DNA from: Prevotella sp. CAG:755
GTDB lineage: Bacteria; Bacteroidota; Bacteroidia; Bacteroidales; Bacteroidaceae
Assembly (NCBI GenBank): GCA_000431275.1
Contig: HF989224.1
Location: 1-28,899, forward strand
DNA length: 28,899 nt
Reading direction: 5' to 3'
Shown here: positions 22,401 to 28,899 of the stretch, piece by piece
Position numbering within the stretch: position 1 is the first letter of the stretch
How the letters are laid out: each line of letters begins with the position of its first letter
Notes under the pieces: generated by a model
What the model was told of the DNA's origin: nothing
Seen by the model: the letters and a program-made list of their open reading frames with translations, nothing else
Databases searched by the model: none
Position numbers and translations under genes: made by a program

Positions 22401-23977
22401 CAGGCATCTCGCTCATCTCGCCGCCGCCTCATCACGATATTTATTCCATCGAAGACCTTGCCCAACTCATTTTTGACCTCAAAAACGTCAATCCCCGTGC
22501 CAAAGTGAGCGTGAAGCTCGTGGCCGAGCACGGCATCGGCACTATCGTGGCCGGTGTGACGAAAGCCAAGGCCGACATCGTCGTCATCTCCGGTGCGGAA
22601 GGCGGGACGGGCGCTTCGCCGGCCTCGTCGGTACGCTACGCCGGCAGTGCGCCCGAACTGGGATTGAGCGAGGCGCAACAGACGCTCGTTCTCAACGACC
22701 TGCGCGGGCGGGTGACGCTCCAAGTCGACGGACAGCTCAAAACCGGACGCGACGTCGTCCTCATGGCCATGCTTGGTGCCGAGGAGTTCGGTTTTGCCAC
22801 GGCAGCTCTTGTCGTCATGGGATGTGTCATGATGCGCAAATGTTCTCAGAATACGTGTCCCGTCGGTGTCGCCACGCAGGATCCGGCGTTACGCAGACAC
22901 TATGCAGGGCGCAGTGAATACCTCATCAACTACTTCCGCTTCCTGGCGCAGGAGGTGCGCGAACTGCTGGCCGAACTGGGCGCCGAAAAGCTTGACGACA
23001 TCGTCGGTCACACGGAGCTGATTGTCCGCAAACCGGATATGAAACAGCCCAAGCACGCCCTGCTCTCGTTCGACCGCCTGCTGGCCCGCGTCGGGGGCGG
23101 CCACGCCCTGTATCGTGTCGGGGCGCAACAACTCGACCTTTCGACCGTGAAAGACGTAGGCATTCTGCGTAAGATAGACGAAACGCCCGGCTTGCAGCGT
23201 ATATCGATGGTGATGGATATCCGCAACACAGACCGCTCTGTCGGTGCTCTCCTCTCGGGTGAAGTGACGAAGCGCCGTGGTGCCTCCGGCCTGGACAATC
23301 ACGAAATCGACGTGAAGTTCACCGGGTCGGCAGGCCAGTCGTTCGGAGCCTTTCTCGTGCCGGGCATCCACTTCGTTCTCGAAGGTGAAGCCAACGACTA
23401 TCTGGGCAAGGGGCTCTCCGGCGGCCGCATTGTCGTCGTTCCGCCAGCCGGAAGCACTTTTGACCCTGGGGCAAGCGTCATTGCGGGCAACACGCTCCTT
23501 TATGGCGCCACCAGTGGCGAAGTCTACATCCGCGGGCAGGTCGGCGAGCGTTTCGCCGTGCGCAACTCTGGGGCCGTGGCCGTCGTCGAGGGCGCCGGCG
23601 ACCACTGCTGCGAATACATGACGGGAGGCCGGGTCGTCGTGCTCGGTCCCACGGGGCGCAACTTTGCTGCCGGTATGTCGGGCGGCATCGCCTACGTATG
23701 GAATCCCGACGGTGATTTTGACTATCACTGCAACATGGAAATGGTGGAGCTCTCATTGATTGAAGAGAATGCTGCACGCAAGGAACTCTACGCTCTTATC
23801 CGCCAGCATTTCCTCTACACGGGTTCGCAGCGGGCCGGCAGGCTGATCGACGAGTGGGACGAGCGAGTGGGGGAGTTTATCCAAGTGACGCCCGTGGAGT
23901 ACATGAAGGTGATGCACGAGCAGCAGATGCAACGCTTGGCACGCCGCATTGCCGACGCTGACAGTGAGAATGTATAG
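19457..23977 (+). CDS. gltB: Glutamate synthase large subunit
   Basis: Makes two glutamates from glutamine and 2-oxoglutarate, with electrons from GltD; the core of ammonia assimilation with glutamine synthetase. The 1506-residue length is normal. Domains: class II glutaminase starting at Cys31 (EHDACGVGM), exposed after removal of a 30-residue propeptide; a central domain (about 480-770); the FMN-binding synthase domain (about 820-1200) with SPPPHHDIYSIEDLAQLI, VISGAEGGTGASP and the [3Fe-4S] cysteines C1123, C1129 and C1134 in GCVMMRKCSQNTCPVGVA; and the GXGXG helix domain (about 1260-1450, YLGKGLSGGRIVV). MSKKSTCL at 19475 is an alternative start. gltD follows after 27 bp. Confidence 0.97.
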   Translation: MLFDGIMSKKSTCLLAGPVGLYDPMTEHDACGVGMVVHLRGEKSHMLVEQALTVLANMRHRGAEGADSKTGDGAGILVQIPHEFILLQGVAVPERGYYGTGLVFLPKDKEAQRDMLIAMREETEKLGGTWLAVRDVPVRPEVLGEAARASEPAIKQVFVAGFGAGDAAERQLYRLRKHIERRIAHDAPEGAADFYVVSLSSRTLIYKGMLSSVQLGDYFPDLSHPNFTSGLALVHSRFSTNTFPTWALAQPFRLLAHNGEINTIRGNRGWVSAREAALSSPALGDVADFSPIVQPGMSDSASLDNVLEFLVRSGLSLPHAMSMLVPESFDAKNPISDALKAFYEYHSILVEPWDGPAALLFSDGRYAGGMLDRNGLRPGRYFITGDGLIVLASEAGVLDADPTDICQKGRLQPGKLFMIDTQEGRIYYDGELKQQLADAYPYRTWLENNRLELDKLHSGRQVTSRVDDFDRKLRAFGYCREDVSRILGPMAQQAAEPTTAMGNDTPLAVLSARPQLFFNYFRQQFAQVTNPPIDPIRERLVMSLAEYIGRVDGQLLVPGESHCKMVRLPHPILNNRQLDVLCHIRYKGFTAVRLSMLFEREKGGKGLRDALVGLCRQAEAAIDGGASYIVLTDRDVDATHVAIPSLLAVSAVHHYLIRVGKRSRTALIAECGEVREVEHLALLLGFGASAVNPYMAFALLDRMVSCHDLQLDYETAERNYIKALCKGLLKIMSKMGISTLRSYRGARIFEAIGLGDELSHDYMGGLPSPIGGVGLDEVARDAIAFHAAGYDDEITEGSLLPSNGLYAYRKDGETHAWDPDAVRLLQLATRLGSYKKFKEFTHHVDNREQPVFLRDFFDFRRNPISIDRVEPVESIVRRFVTGAMSFGAISPEVHEAIAVAMNTLHARSNTGEGGEDAARFGTGRRSAIKQVASGRFGVTTAYLVDADEIQIKIAQGAKPGEGGQLPGFKVDEVIARMRHSIPGISLISPPPHHDIYSIEDLAQLIFDLKNVNPRAKVSVKLVAEHGIGTIVAGVTKAKADIVVISGAEGGTGASPASSVRYAGSAPELGLSEAQQTLVLNDLRGRVTLQVDGQLKTGRDVVLMAMLGAEEFGFATAALVVMGCVMMRKCSQNTCPVGVATQDPALRRHYAGRSEYLINYFRFLAQEVRELLAELGAEKLDDIVGHTELIVRKPDMKQPKHALLSFDRLLARVGGGHALYRVGAQQLDLSTVKDVGILRKIDETPGLQRISMVMDIRNTDRSVGALLSGEVTKRRGASGLDNHEIDVKFTGSAGQSFGAFLVPGIHFVLEGEANDYLGKGLSGGRIVVVPPAGSTFDPGASVIAGNTLLYGATSGEVYIRGQVGERFAVRNSGAVAVVEGAGDHCCEYMTGGRVVVLGPTGRNFAAGMSGGIAYVWNPDGDFDYHCNMEMVELSLIEENAARKELYALIRQHFLYTGSQRAGRLIDEWDERVGEFIQVTPVEYMKVMHEQQMQRLARRIADADSENV

Positions 23978-24004
23978 TCAAACCGACAAATAGCATTACA
24001 AAAT

Positions 24005-25354
24005 ATGGGAGATCCGAAAGCTTTTCTGACTGTGCCGCGTAAGGAGGCGGGCTATCGCCCCGTCTATGAGCGGATCAGAGATTTCAGCCAAGTCGAGCAG
24101 ACACTCAACAGCCACGACCGCCGTCAGCAGGCGTCACGCTGCATGGACTGCGGCCTGCCTTTCTGTCACTGGGCCTGCCCGTTGGGCAACAAACCGCCAG
24201 AGTTCCAAGATGCCCTTTTCCGGGGAAAGTGGGAGGAGGCCTACCGGCTTCTTGCGGAGACGAACGACTTTCCCGAGTTCACCGGTCGCGTCTGTCCGGC
24301 ACTCTGCGAGAAATCGTGCGTGCTGAAACTCTCGTTCGATGCCCCTGTTACCATCCGCGAGAACGAGCTGGCTCTGGCCGAGGCTGCTTTTCGCGAGGGT
24401 TATGTCGTGCCCCTACGTCCACGTCGTACGGGCCGTCGTGTGGCTGTCGTCGGGTCTGGGCCGGCAGGTCTTTCGGTGGCCTGTCGCCTCAACGCACGGG
24501 GGCACGAGGTCGTTGTCTTCGACCGTCAGCCACGCCCCGGCGGCCTCCTGCGCTACGGCATTCCGAACTTCAAGCTCGACAAGAGTGTCATCGACCGCCG
24601 CATCCGGGTGATGGAGGCGTCGGGCATACGTTTTGAGATGGGGCGTGAGATGGACACCACGCATGTGCCCGAAGGATTCGACGCCTGCGTGCGCTGTACC
24701 GGCACTCCTGTGGCACGCGACCTCCCCCTTCCCGGACGCGAGGCTGCCGGCATCTATTTTGCCCTTGACCAGCTCGGACAGCAGAACCGCCTGCTCGACG
24801 GCGAGGACATCCCCGAAGCTGACCGCGTCAGTGCCAAAGGGCGGCGCGTACTCGTCATCGGAGGTGGGGATACGGGTTCCGACTGTGTCGGCACAAGCAT
24901 CCGACAGGGCGCTCTTAGCGTGGAGCAAATCGAAATCATGCCCCAGCCGCCCGTGGGCGCCAATCCGCAGACGCCATGGCCCATGTGGCCCGCCGTACTC
25001 AAAACGACGAGCAGCCACGAGGAGGGTTGCCGTCGCCGGTGGAGCCTAAGTTCGCGCCGGTTTCTCGTCCGCGACGGCCGGGTATGCGGTGTGGAGGTAG
25101 AGCAGGTGGAATGGGAAAAGCGCGACGGCGACAGCCGACCCACAATGCGGCCCACAGGCCGCGTAGAGGTCATCGAGGCGGACATGGTGCTTCTTGCGCT
25201 GGGCTTTCTGCGGACTGAGACGGCGACGGAAGCCAGAGGCCTTTTCACAGCCGGCGACGCCGCCCAAGGACCTGGTCTTGTGGTGAGGGCTTTGGCCGAT
25301 GGGCGTAGGGTGGCTGCCGAGATCGACGCCTACCTCAACGGACTGAACCGCTGA
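24005..25354 (+). CDS. gltD: Glutamate synthase small subunit, with a short C-terminal deletion
   Basis: Takes electrons from NAD(P)H through FAD and two [4Fe-4S] clusters to GltB. Cluster cysteines are visible: C46, C49, C54, C58 (CMDCGLPFCHWAC) and C97, C101, C105. The FAD loop VVGSGPAG (148-155) and the nucleotide loop VIGGGDTGSDC (284-294) are intact, as are PWPMWPAVLKTTSSHEEG and AGDAAQGPGLVVRALADGRR. Odd: between ALGF (398-401) and TAGDA (415-419) only about 14 residues remain, where the family usually has 35-40 (the LGV ... RG ... TS ... VFAAGD stretch). The total of 449 residues is also below the usual 470 or so. The frame is intact, so it may still be active. Confidence 0.93.
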   Translation: MGDPKAFLTVPRKEAGYRPVYERIRDFSQVEQTLNSHDRRQQASRCMDCGLPFCHWACPLGNKPPEFQDALFRGKWEEAYRLLAETNDFPEFTGRVCPALCEKSCVLKLSFDAPVTIRENELALAEAAFREGYVVPLRPRRTGRRVAVVGSGPAGLSVACRLNARGHEVVVFDRQPRPGGLLRYGIPNFKLDKSVIDRRIRVMEASGIRFEMGREMDTTHVPEGFDACVRCTGTPVARDLPLPGREAAGIYFALDQLGQQNRLLDGEDIPEADRVSAKGRRVLVIGGGDTGSDCVGTSIRQGALSVEQIEIMPQPPVGANPQTPWPMWPAVLKTTSSHEEGCRRRWSLSSRRFLVRDGRVCGVEVEQVEWEKRDGDSRPTMRPTGRVEVIEADMVLLALGFLRTETATEARGLFTAGDAAQGPGLVVRALADGRRVAAEIDAYLNGLNR

Positions 25355-25405
25355 ATCATCGACTGAAAACGAACAGCCACGACACAGGAAAAACGGATGC
25401 CGTCG

Positions 25406-25550
25406 GGAAACGGCCGGACGGCGTGAAAAGTCAAGGTCCCGCTATGATTTTAGTTTTCCCTTCCCTGACAGGATTTTCTGTCCGGCTGACTGCTTCTCCT
25501 GTCCGGCTGATTGAAAAACCTGTCGCCCTGCCCGGCTCGTCGGACAGGGG
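25406..25550. repeat. 21-bp periodic array between gltD and asnB
   Basis: TGA recurs exactly every 21 bp at 25424, 25445, 25466, 25487 and 25508 (TGC at 25529). Units from 25467 and 25488 share TGTCCGGCTGA ends, and the first has the core GACAGGATTTTCTGTC, identical to the array at 4950. Later units drift (GATTGAAAAACCTGTCGCCC, then GCCCGGCTCGTCGGACAGGG). A weak hairpin GCCGTC/GACGGC at 25399-25422 overlaps the left end. No TAnnTTTG promoter for asnB was found in this 240-bp gap. Confidence 0.75.
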
Positions 25551-25594
25551 AAGAGTACGAACAATAAAACAACTATAATAAAACAGGAAACGTT

Positions 25595-27265
25595 ATGTGT
25601 GGAATAACCGGTATTTTCAACATCAAGGAACAGACCCGCGATCTGCGTGAAAAGGCTTTGCAGATGGCCCGGAAACTGCGCCACCGCGGGCCGGATTGGA
25701 GCGGGCTTTACGTGGGCGGCTCGGCCATTCTGGCGCATGAGCGTCTGGCCATCGTCGATCCTCTCTCGGGCGGGCAGCCGCTCTTCACGCCTGACCGTAA
25801 GGTAGCGTTGGCCGTGAACGGTGAAATCTATAATCATCAGGATATCCGCGAACGTTACGCCGGGCGCTATGCCTTCCAGACCGGATCGGACTGCGAGGTC
25901 ATTCTGGCGCTCTATCGAGACAAGGGCATTGACTTCCTCGAAGAACTGAACGGCATCTTTGCCTTTGCCCTCTACGATGAGGAACGTGACGAATACCTGA
26001 TCGCCCGCGACCCCATAGGCGTCATTCCGCTCTACATAGGCCATGACCGCGAGGGACGCCTCTACTTCGGTAGCGAGCTCAAAGCCCTTGAAGGCTTTTG
26101 CGACGACTACGAACCCTTCCTGCCCGGGCATTACTATTGGAGCCGTGAGGGAAAGATGCACCGCTGGTATCACCGCGATTGGGAATGCTACGACGCAGTG
26201 AAAGACAACGGAGCCCTGGCGTCTGACGTCCGCACGGGCCTCGAAGCCGCAGTGCGTCGGCAGATGATGAGCGACGTGCCCTACGGCGTGCTGCTCTCGG
26301 GCGGTTTGGACTCCTCCGTCATCGCCGCCATCACGGCCCATTTCGCAGCCCACCGCGTCGAGACCGGAGGACGTGCCGCTGCGTGGTGGCCGCGGCTCCA
26401 CTCCTTTGCCGTGGGGCTCGAAGGATCGCCCGATTTGGCCAAGGCGGCCGAAGTGGCGAAGTCTTTGGGAACCGTACATCACGAGGTGAAGTATACTGTC
26501 CAGGAGGGCCTCGACGCCATCAGGGATGTCATCTATTTTATCGAGACTTACGACGTGACTACCGTACGGGCCTCGACGCCCATGTACCTGCTGGCCCGCT
26601 TTATCAAGTCGATGGGCATCAAAATGGTGCTCAGCGGCGAAGGGGCTGACGAGATTTTCGGCGGTTACCTCTACTTCCACAAGGCGCCGACGCCACAGGC
26701 GTTTCACGAAGAGACCGTACGCAAGCTCTCAAAGCTCTATCTCTACGACTGTCTGCGCGCCAACAAGAGCCTGGCGGCTTGGGGTGTCGAGGGGCGCGTC
26801 CCCTTCCTCGACAAGGAGTTCCTTGATGTGGCCATGCGCCTCAACCCGTCGGCCAAGATGTGCCCGGGAAACGAAATGGAGAAGCGCATCGTCCGCGAAG
26901 CGTTCTCCGACATGCTCCCGGCCGACGTCTGCTGGCGACAGAAAGAGCAGTTCTCCGACGGCGTGGGCTATTCGTGGATTGACAGTCTGAAAGCGTGGAC
27001 AGCCTCACAGGTGACAGACCGGATGATGGCTGAGGCCGCCGAACGCTTCCCCATCAATCCGCCGCGCAACAAGGAAGAGTATTACTACCGCAGCATTTTC
27101 GAAGAACACTTCCCGAGCGACAGCGCTGCCCGCAGCGTGCCGAGTGTGCCGAGCGTAGCCTGCTCGACGGCCGAGGCGCTGGCTTGGGATGCCTCGTTCA
27201 GCCAGATGAACGAACCCAGCGGCCGTGCCGTGCGGGGTGTCCACCACGACGCTTACGACAAATAG
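25595..27265 (+). CDS. asnB: Asparagine synthetase B, glutamine-hydrolysing
   Basis: Converts aspartate, glutamine and ATP to asparagine, glutamate, AMP and pyrophosphate in the cytoplasm. The 556-residue product starts MCGITGIFN, with Cys2 as the glutaminase nucleophile after Met removal. The N-terminal domain also shows RHRGPDWSG (30-38), [10 protein letters not shown] and VNGEIYNHQ. The synthetase domain has the PP-loop [10 protein letters not shown] (233-242), [32 protein letters not shown] and [15 protein letters not shown]. Length and motif order are those of the main bacterial AsnB. The start follows an A-rich leader. dapF begins 13 bp after the stop and may be co-transcribed. Confidence 0.97.
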   Translation: MCGITGIFNIKEQTRDLREKALQMARKLRHRGPDWSGLYVGGSAILAHERLAIVDPLSGGQPLFTPDRKVALAVNGEIYNHQDIRERYAGRYAFQTGSDCEVILALYRDKGIDFLEELNGIFAFALYDEERDEYLIARDPIGVIPLYIGHDREGRLYFGSELKALEGFCDDYEPFLPGHYYWSREGKMHRWYHRDWECYDAVKDNGALASDVRTGLEAAVRRQMMSDVPYGVLLSGGLDSSVIAAITAHFAAHRVETGGRAAAWWPRLHSFAVGLEGSPDLAKAAEVAKSLGTVHHEVKYTVQEGLDAIRDVIYFIETYDVTTVRASTPMYLLARFIKSMGIKMVLSGEGADEIFGGYLYFHKAPTPQAFHEETVRKLSKLYLYDCLRANKSLAAWGVEGRVPFLDKEFLDVAMRLNPSAKMCPGNEMEKRIVREAFSDMLPADVCWRQKEQFSDGVGYSWIDSLKAWTASQVTDRMMAEAAERFPINPPRNKEEYYYRSIFEEHFPSDSAARSVPSVPSVACSTAEALAWDASFSQMNEPSGRAVRGVHHDAYDK

Positions 27266-27278
27266 AAAGACAGAAAGG

Positions 27279-28100
27279 ATGAAACACACGATAGCATTTA
27301 CGAAGATGGAGGGTGCCGGCAACGACTATATCTATGTCGACGCCGCCCGCTTCCCTCTTGACCATCCCGAGGCATTTGCTGAACAGTGGAGCCGGCCGCA
27401 TACGGGCATCGGAAGCGACGGCCTCGTGCTCATCTGCCCCTCGGACGTAGCGGATTTCCGTATGCGTATCTTCAACGCCGACGGCTCGGAGGCCATGATG
27501 TGCGGAAACGCCAGTCGATGTATCGGAAAATACGTTTACGAACACGGGCTTACCCGCAAAACCGACCTCACACTCGAAACGCTTTCGGGAGTCAAGCGGT
27601 TGCATCTGCACGTCGAGGATGGCACGGTGCGGCGCGTGACGGTCGACATGGGCTGTCCCGTTGTCGGTGCTGAATTGGCGGGCGAGACGGCAGTCCTGAC
27701 AGCCCGCGGCCGCTACGAAGGTACGGTCGTTTCGATGGGTAATCCGCACTTCGTTATTTTCACGTCTGACGTAGCCGGCGTCGATCTCTCTGCCGAAGGT
27801 CCTTTGCTCGAACGCCACGAACGCTTTCCCGGCCGTACCAACGTGGAGTTCGCACAGGTCAGGTCGGCCGGGCACATACGGATGCGGGTTTGGGAAAGAG
27901 GCTCAGGCATTACACAAGCATGCGGCACGGGAGCCTGTGCTACGGCTGTGGCCGCCATTCATGCTGGCCGCTGCGGCCGCCGCACCGTAATTGAAATGGA
28001 TGGCGGTCTGTTGGAAATCGAATGGCGCACCGACGACAACCACGTGTATATGACTGGTGAGGCACGAACGGTATATGAAGGAACTATAATCACGAATTGA
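27279..28100 (+). CDS. dapF: Diaminopimelate epimerase
   Basis: Interconverts LL- and meso-diaminopimelate, giving the peptidoglycan cross-linking residue and the lysine precursor. The 273-residue product has both catalytic cysteines, in MMCGNASRC (N-terminal half) and QACGTGACA (C-terminal half), with the usual surroundings [32 protein letters not shown] and MGNPHFVIF. The open frame extends upstream to 27225 inside asnB, but the ATG at 27279 gives the family's [16 protein letters not shown] start and is preceded by an AGAAAGGA ribosome site. dapL starts 3 bp after its stop. Confidence 0.97.
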   Translation: MKHTIAFTKMEGAGNDYIYVDAARFPLDHPEAFAEQWSRPHTGIGSDGLVLICPSDVADFRMRIFNADGSEAMMCGNASRCIGKYVYEHGLTRKTDLTLETLSGVKRLHLHVEDGTVRRVTVDMGCPVVGAELAGETAVLTARGRYEGTVVSMGNPHFVIFTSDVAGVDLSAEGPLLERHERFPGRTNVEFAQVRSAGHIRMRVWERGSGITQACGTGACATAVAAIHAGRCGRRTVIEMDGGLLEIEWRTDDNHVYMTGEARTVYEGTIITN

Positions 28101-28103
28101 AAT

Positions 28104-28899
28104 ATGGCAAACGTAAACGAGCATTTTCTCGAGCTGCCCGGCAGCTATCTCTTCTCTGACATAGCCCGCCGCGTGTCGGCCTTTCAGACTGCCCATCCCG
28201 GCGTGAAGCTTATCCGCATGGGCATCGGCGACGTGACGCTTCCCCTGCCCGCCGCTTCTATCAAGGCGATGCACAAAGCGGTCGACGACCTTGCCTATCG
28301 CGAGACCTTCCACGGATATGGTCCTGAGCAGGGCTATCGTTTTCTCGTCGACGCTATCTGTGAACACGATTACCGGCAGCACGGTCTGACGATAGCGCCG
28401 GACGAAGTATTCGTTAGCGACGGCGCGAAGAGCGATACGGGCAATTTCGGCGACATCCTCGCTACGGACAACCGCATCGCCGTGGCTGATCCCGTCTACC
28501 CTGTCTACGTCGACAGTAACGTCATGGCGGGTCGTGCAGGCTCCTTGCAGCCGGACGGACGGTGGAGCCGCATCACCTACCTGCCTTGTACTGCCGGTAA
28601 TGGCTTCAAACCGGAGCCACCGTCGGAGCGGGTGGACGTTGTTTATCTCTGTTCGCCCAATAATCCCACAGGGGTGGCGCTGTCGCGTGGCGACTTGCAG
28701 AAGTGGGTTGATTATGCCCGCGCTAACGACGCACTGATTCTTTTTGACGCTGCTTACGAGGCATTCATCCGCCACGACGACGTTCCGCATTCCATCTACG
28801 AGATAGAAGGAGCAGAGGAGTGTGCGGTTGAATTCCGCAGCTTTTCGAAGACGGCGGGCTTTACCGGCGTCCGCTGTGGATACGTGGTTGTGCCGAAGA
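28104..28899 (+). CDS. dapL: LL-diaminopimelate aminotransferase, C-terminus cut by window edge
   Basis: Converts tetrahydrodipicolinate directly to LL-diaminopimelate with glutamate as amino donor, bypassing the DapC/D/E steps; DapF, encoded just upstream, then acts on the product. The 265 visible codons cover about two thirds of a fold-type I PLP enzyme. Marks: [67 protein letters not shown], and [14 protein letters not shown] with the PLP-binding Lys249. These match the DapL subgroup rather than generic aspartate aminotransferases. The gene runs off the right edge. Confidence 0.95.
   Translation, partial: MANVNEHFLELPGSYLFSDIARRVSAFQTAHPGVKLIRMGIGDVTLPLPAASIKAMHKAVDDLAYRETFHGYGPEQGYRFLVDAICEHDYRQHGLTIAPDEVFVSDGAKSDTGNFGDILATDNRIAVADPVYPVYVDSNVMAGRAGSLQPDGRWSRITYLPCTAGNGFKPEPPSERVDVVYLCSPNNPTGVALSRGDLQKWVDYARANDALILFDAAYEAFIRHDDVPHSIYEIEGAEECAVEFRSFSKTAGFTGVRCGYVVVPK

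Noticed and set aside
25442..26707. 421-codon frame antisense to asnB
   Set aside because: Antisense shadow of asnB; its 7-residue repeats at the end are only the 21-bp array read as protein.

Overview
The window is 28.9 kb of GC-rich chromosome from a member of the Bacteroidota, most likely order Bacteroidales; I cannot name the genus. The evidence is the repeated promoter -7 box TAnnTTTG ahead of many genes, the near absence of strong Shine-Dalgarno sites, a BspA-type leucine-rich repeat protein, the dimeric 513-residue type of glycyl-tRNA synthetase, and lysine synthesis through DapL. I saw no rRNA, tRNA, insertion sequence, phage gene or CRISPR array. Apart from the two genes cut by the window edges, the reading frames look intact.

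Layout. 1-4.5 kb holds surface and envelope genes: a truncated secreted leucine-rich repeat protein, a 78-residue orphan, a membrane-anchored transglutaminase-like protein, a Spy/CpxP-like periplasmic protein, a secreted protein of unknown function, and a small XRE-type DNA-binding protein. 4.5-5.3 kb has no convincing gene but holds a strongly self-complementary candidate RNA and an array of short palindromes. 5.3-7.6 kb carries glyS and a lipoprotein FKBP isomerase. 7.7-10.6 kb is a ppk-ppx polyphosphate operon on the minus strand, divergent from a YbaN-like membrane protein.

11.2-19.0 kb is a sulfate-activation and sulfonation block on the minus strand. The order of transcription is cysQ, a SLC13-type anion transporter, cysC, cysD and cysN, closed by a terminator, then an EamA-type exporter and a sulfotransferase with its own promoter. 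Together these can take up sulfate, make APS and then PAPS, transfer the sulfo group to an acceptor, and destroy the by-product PAP. No PAPS or APS reductase or sulfite reductase is present, so the block looks built for sulfonation rather than cysteine synthesis.

19.4-28.9 kb, on the plus strand, is nitrogen assimilation and lysine/cell-wall precursor synthesis: gltB-gltD behind a full promoter, then asnB, dapF and the start of dapL. GltD lacks about 25 residues of a normally conserved C-terminal stretch.

The most unusual signal is outside the genes. Several intergenic regions (4.90-5.03, 12.48-12.57, 19.13-19.23 and 25.41-25.55 kb, with weaker traces at 2.93-2.99 and 10.68-10.77 kb) contain short motifs repeated every 21 bp, two turns of the DNA helix. 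Many are small palindromes with an A/T centre. A second unusual signal is a rod-like structure of 36 nested base pairs at 4524-4647, downstream of a promoter box and just ahead of the XRE-type gene.
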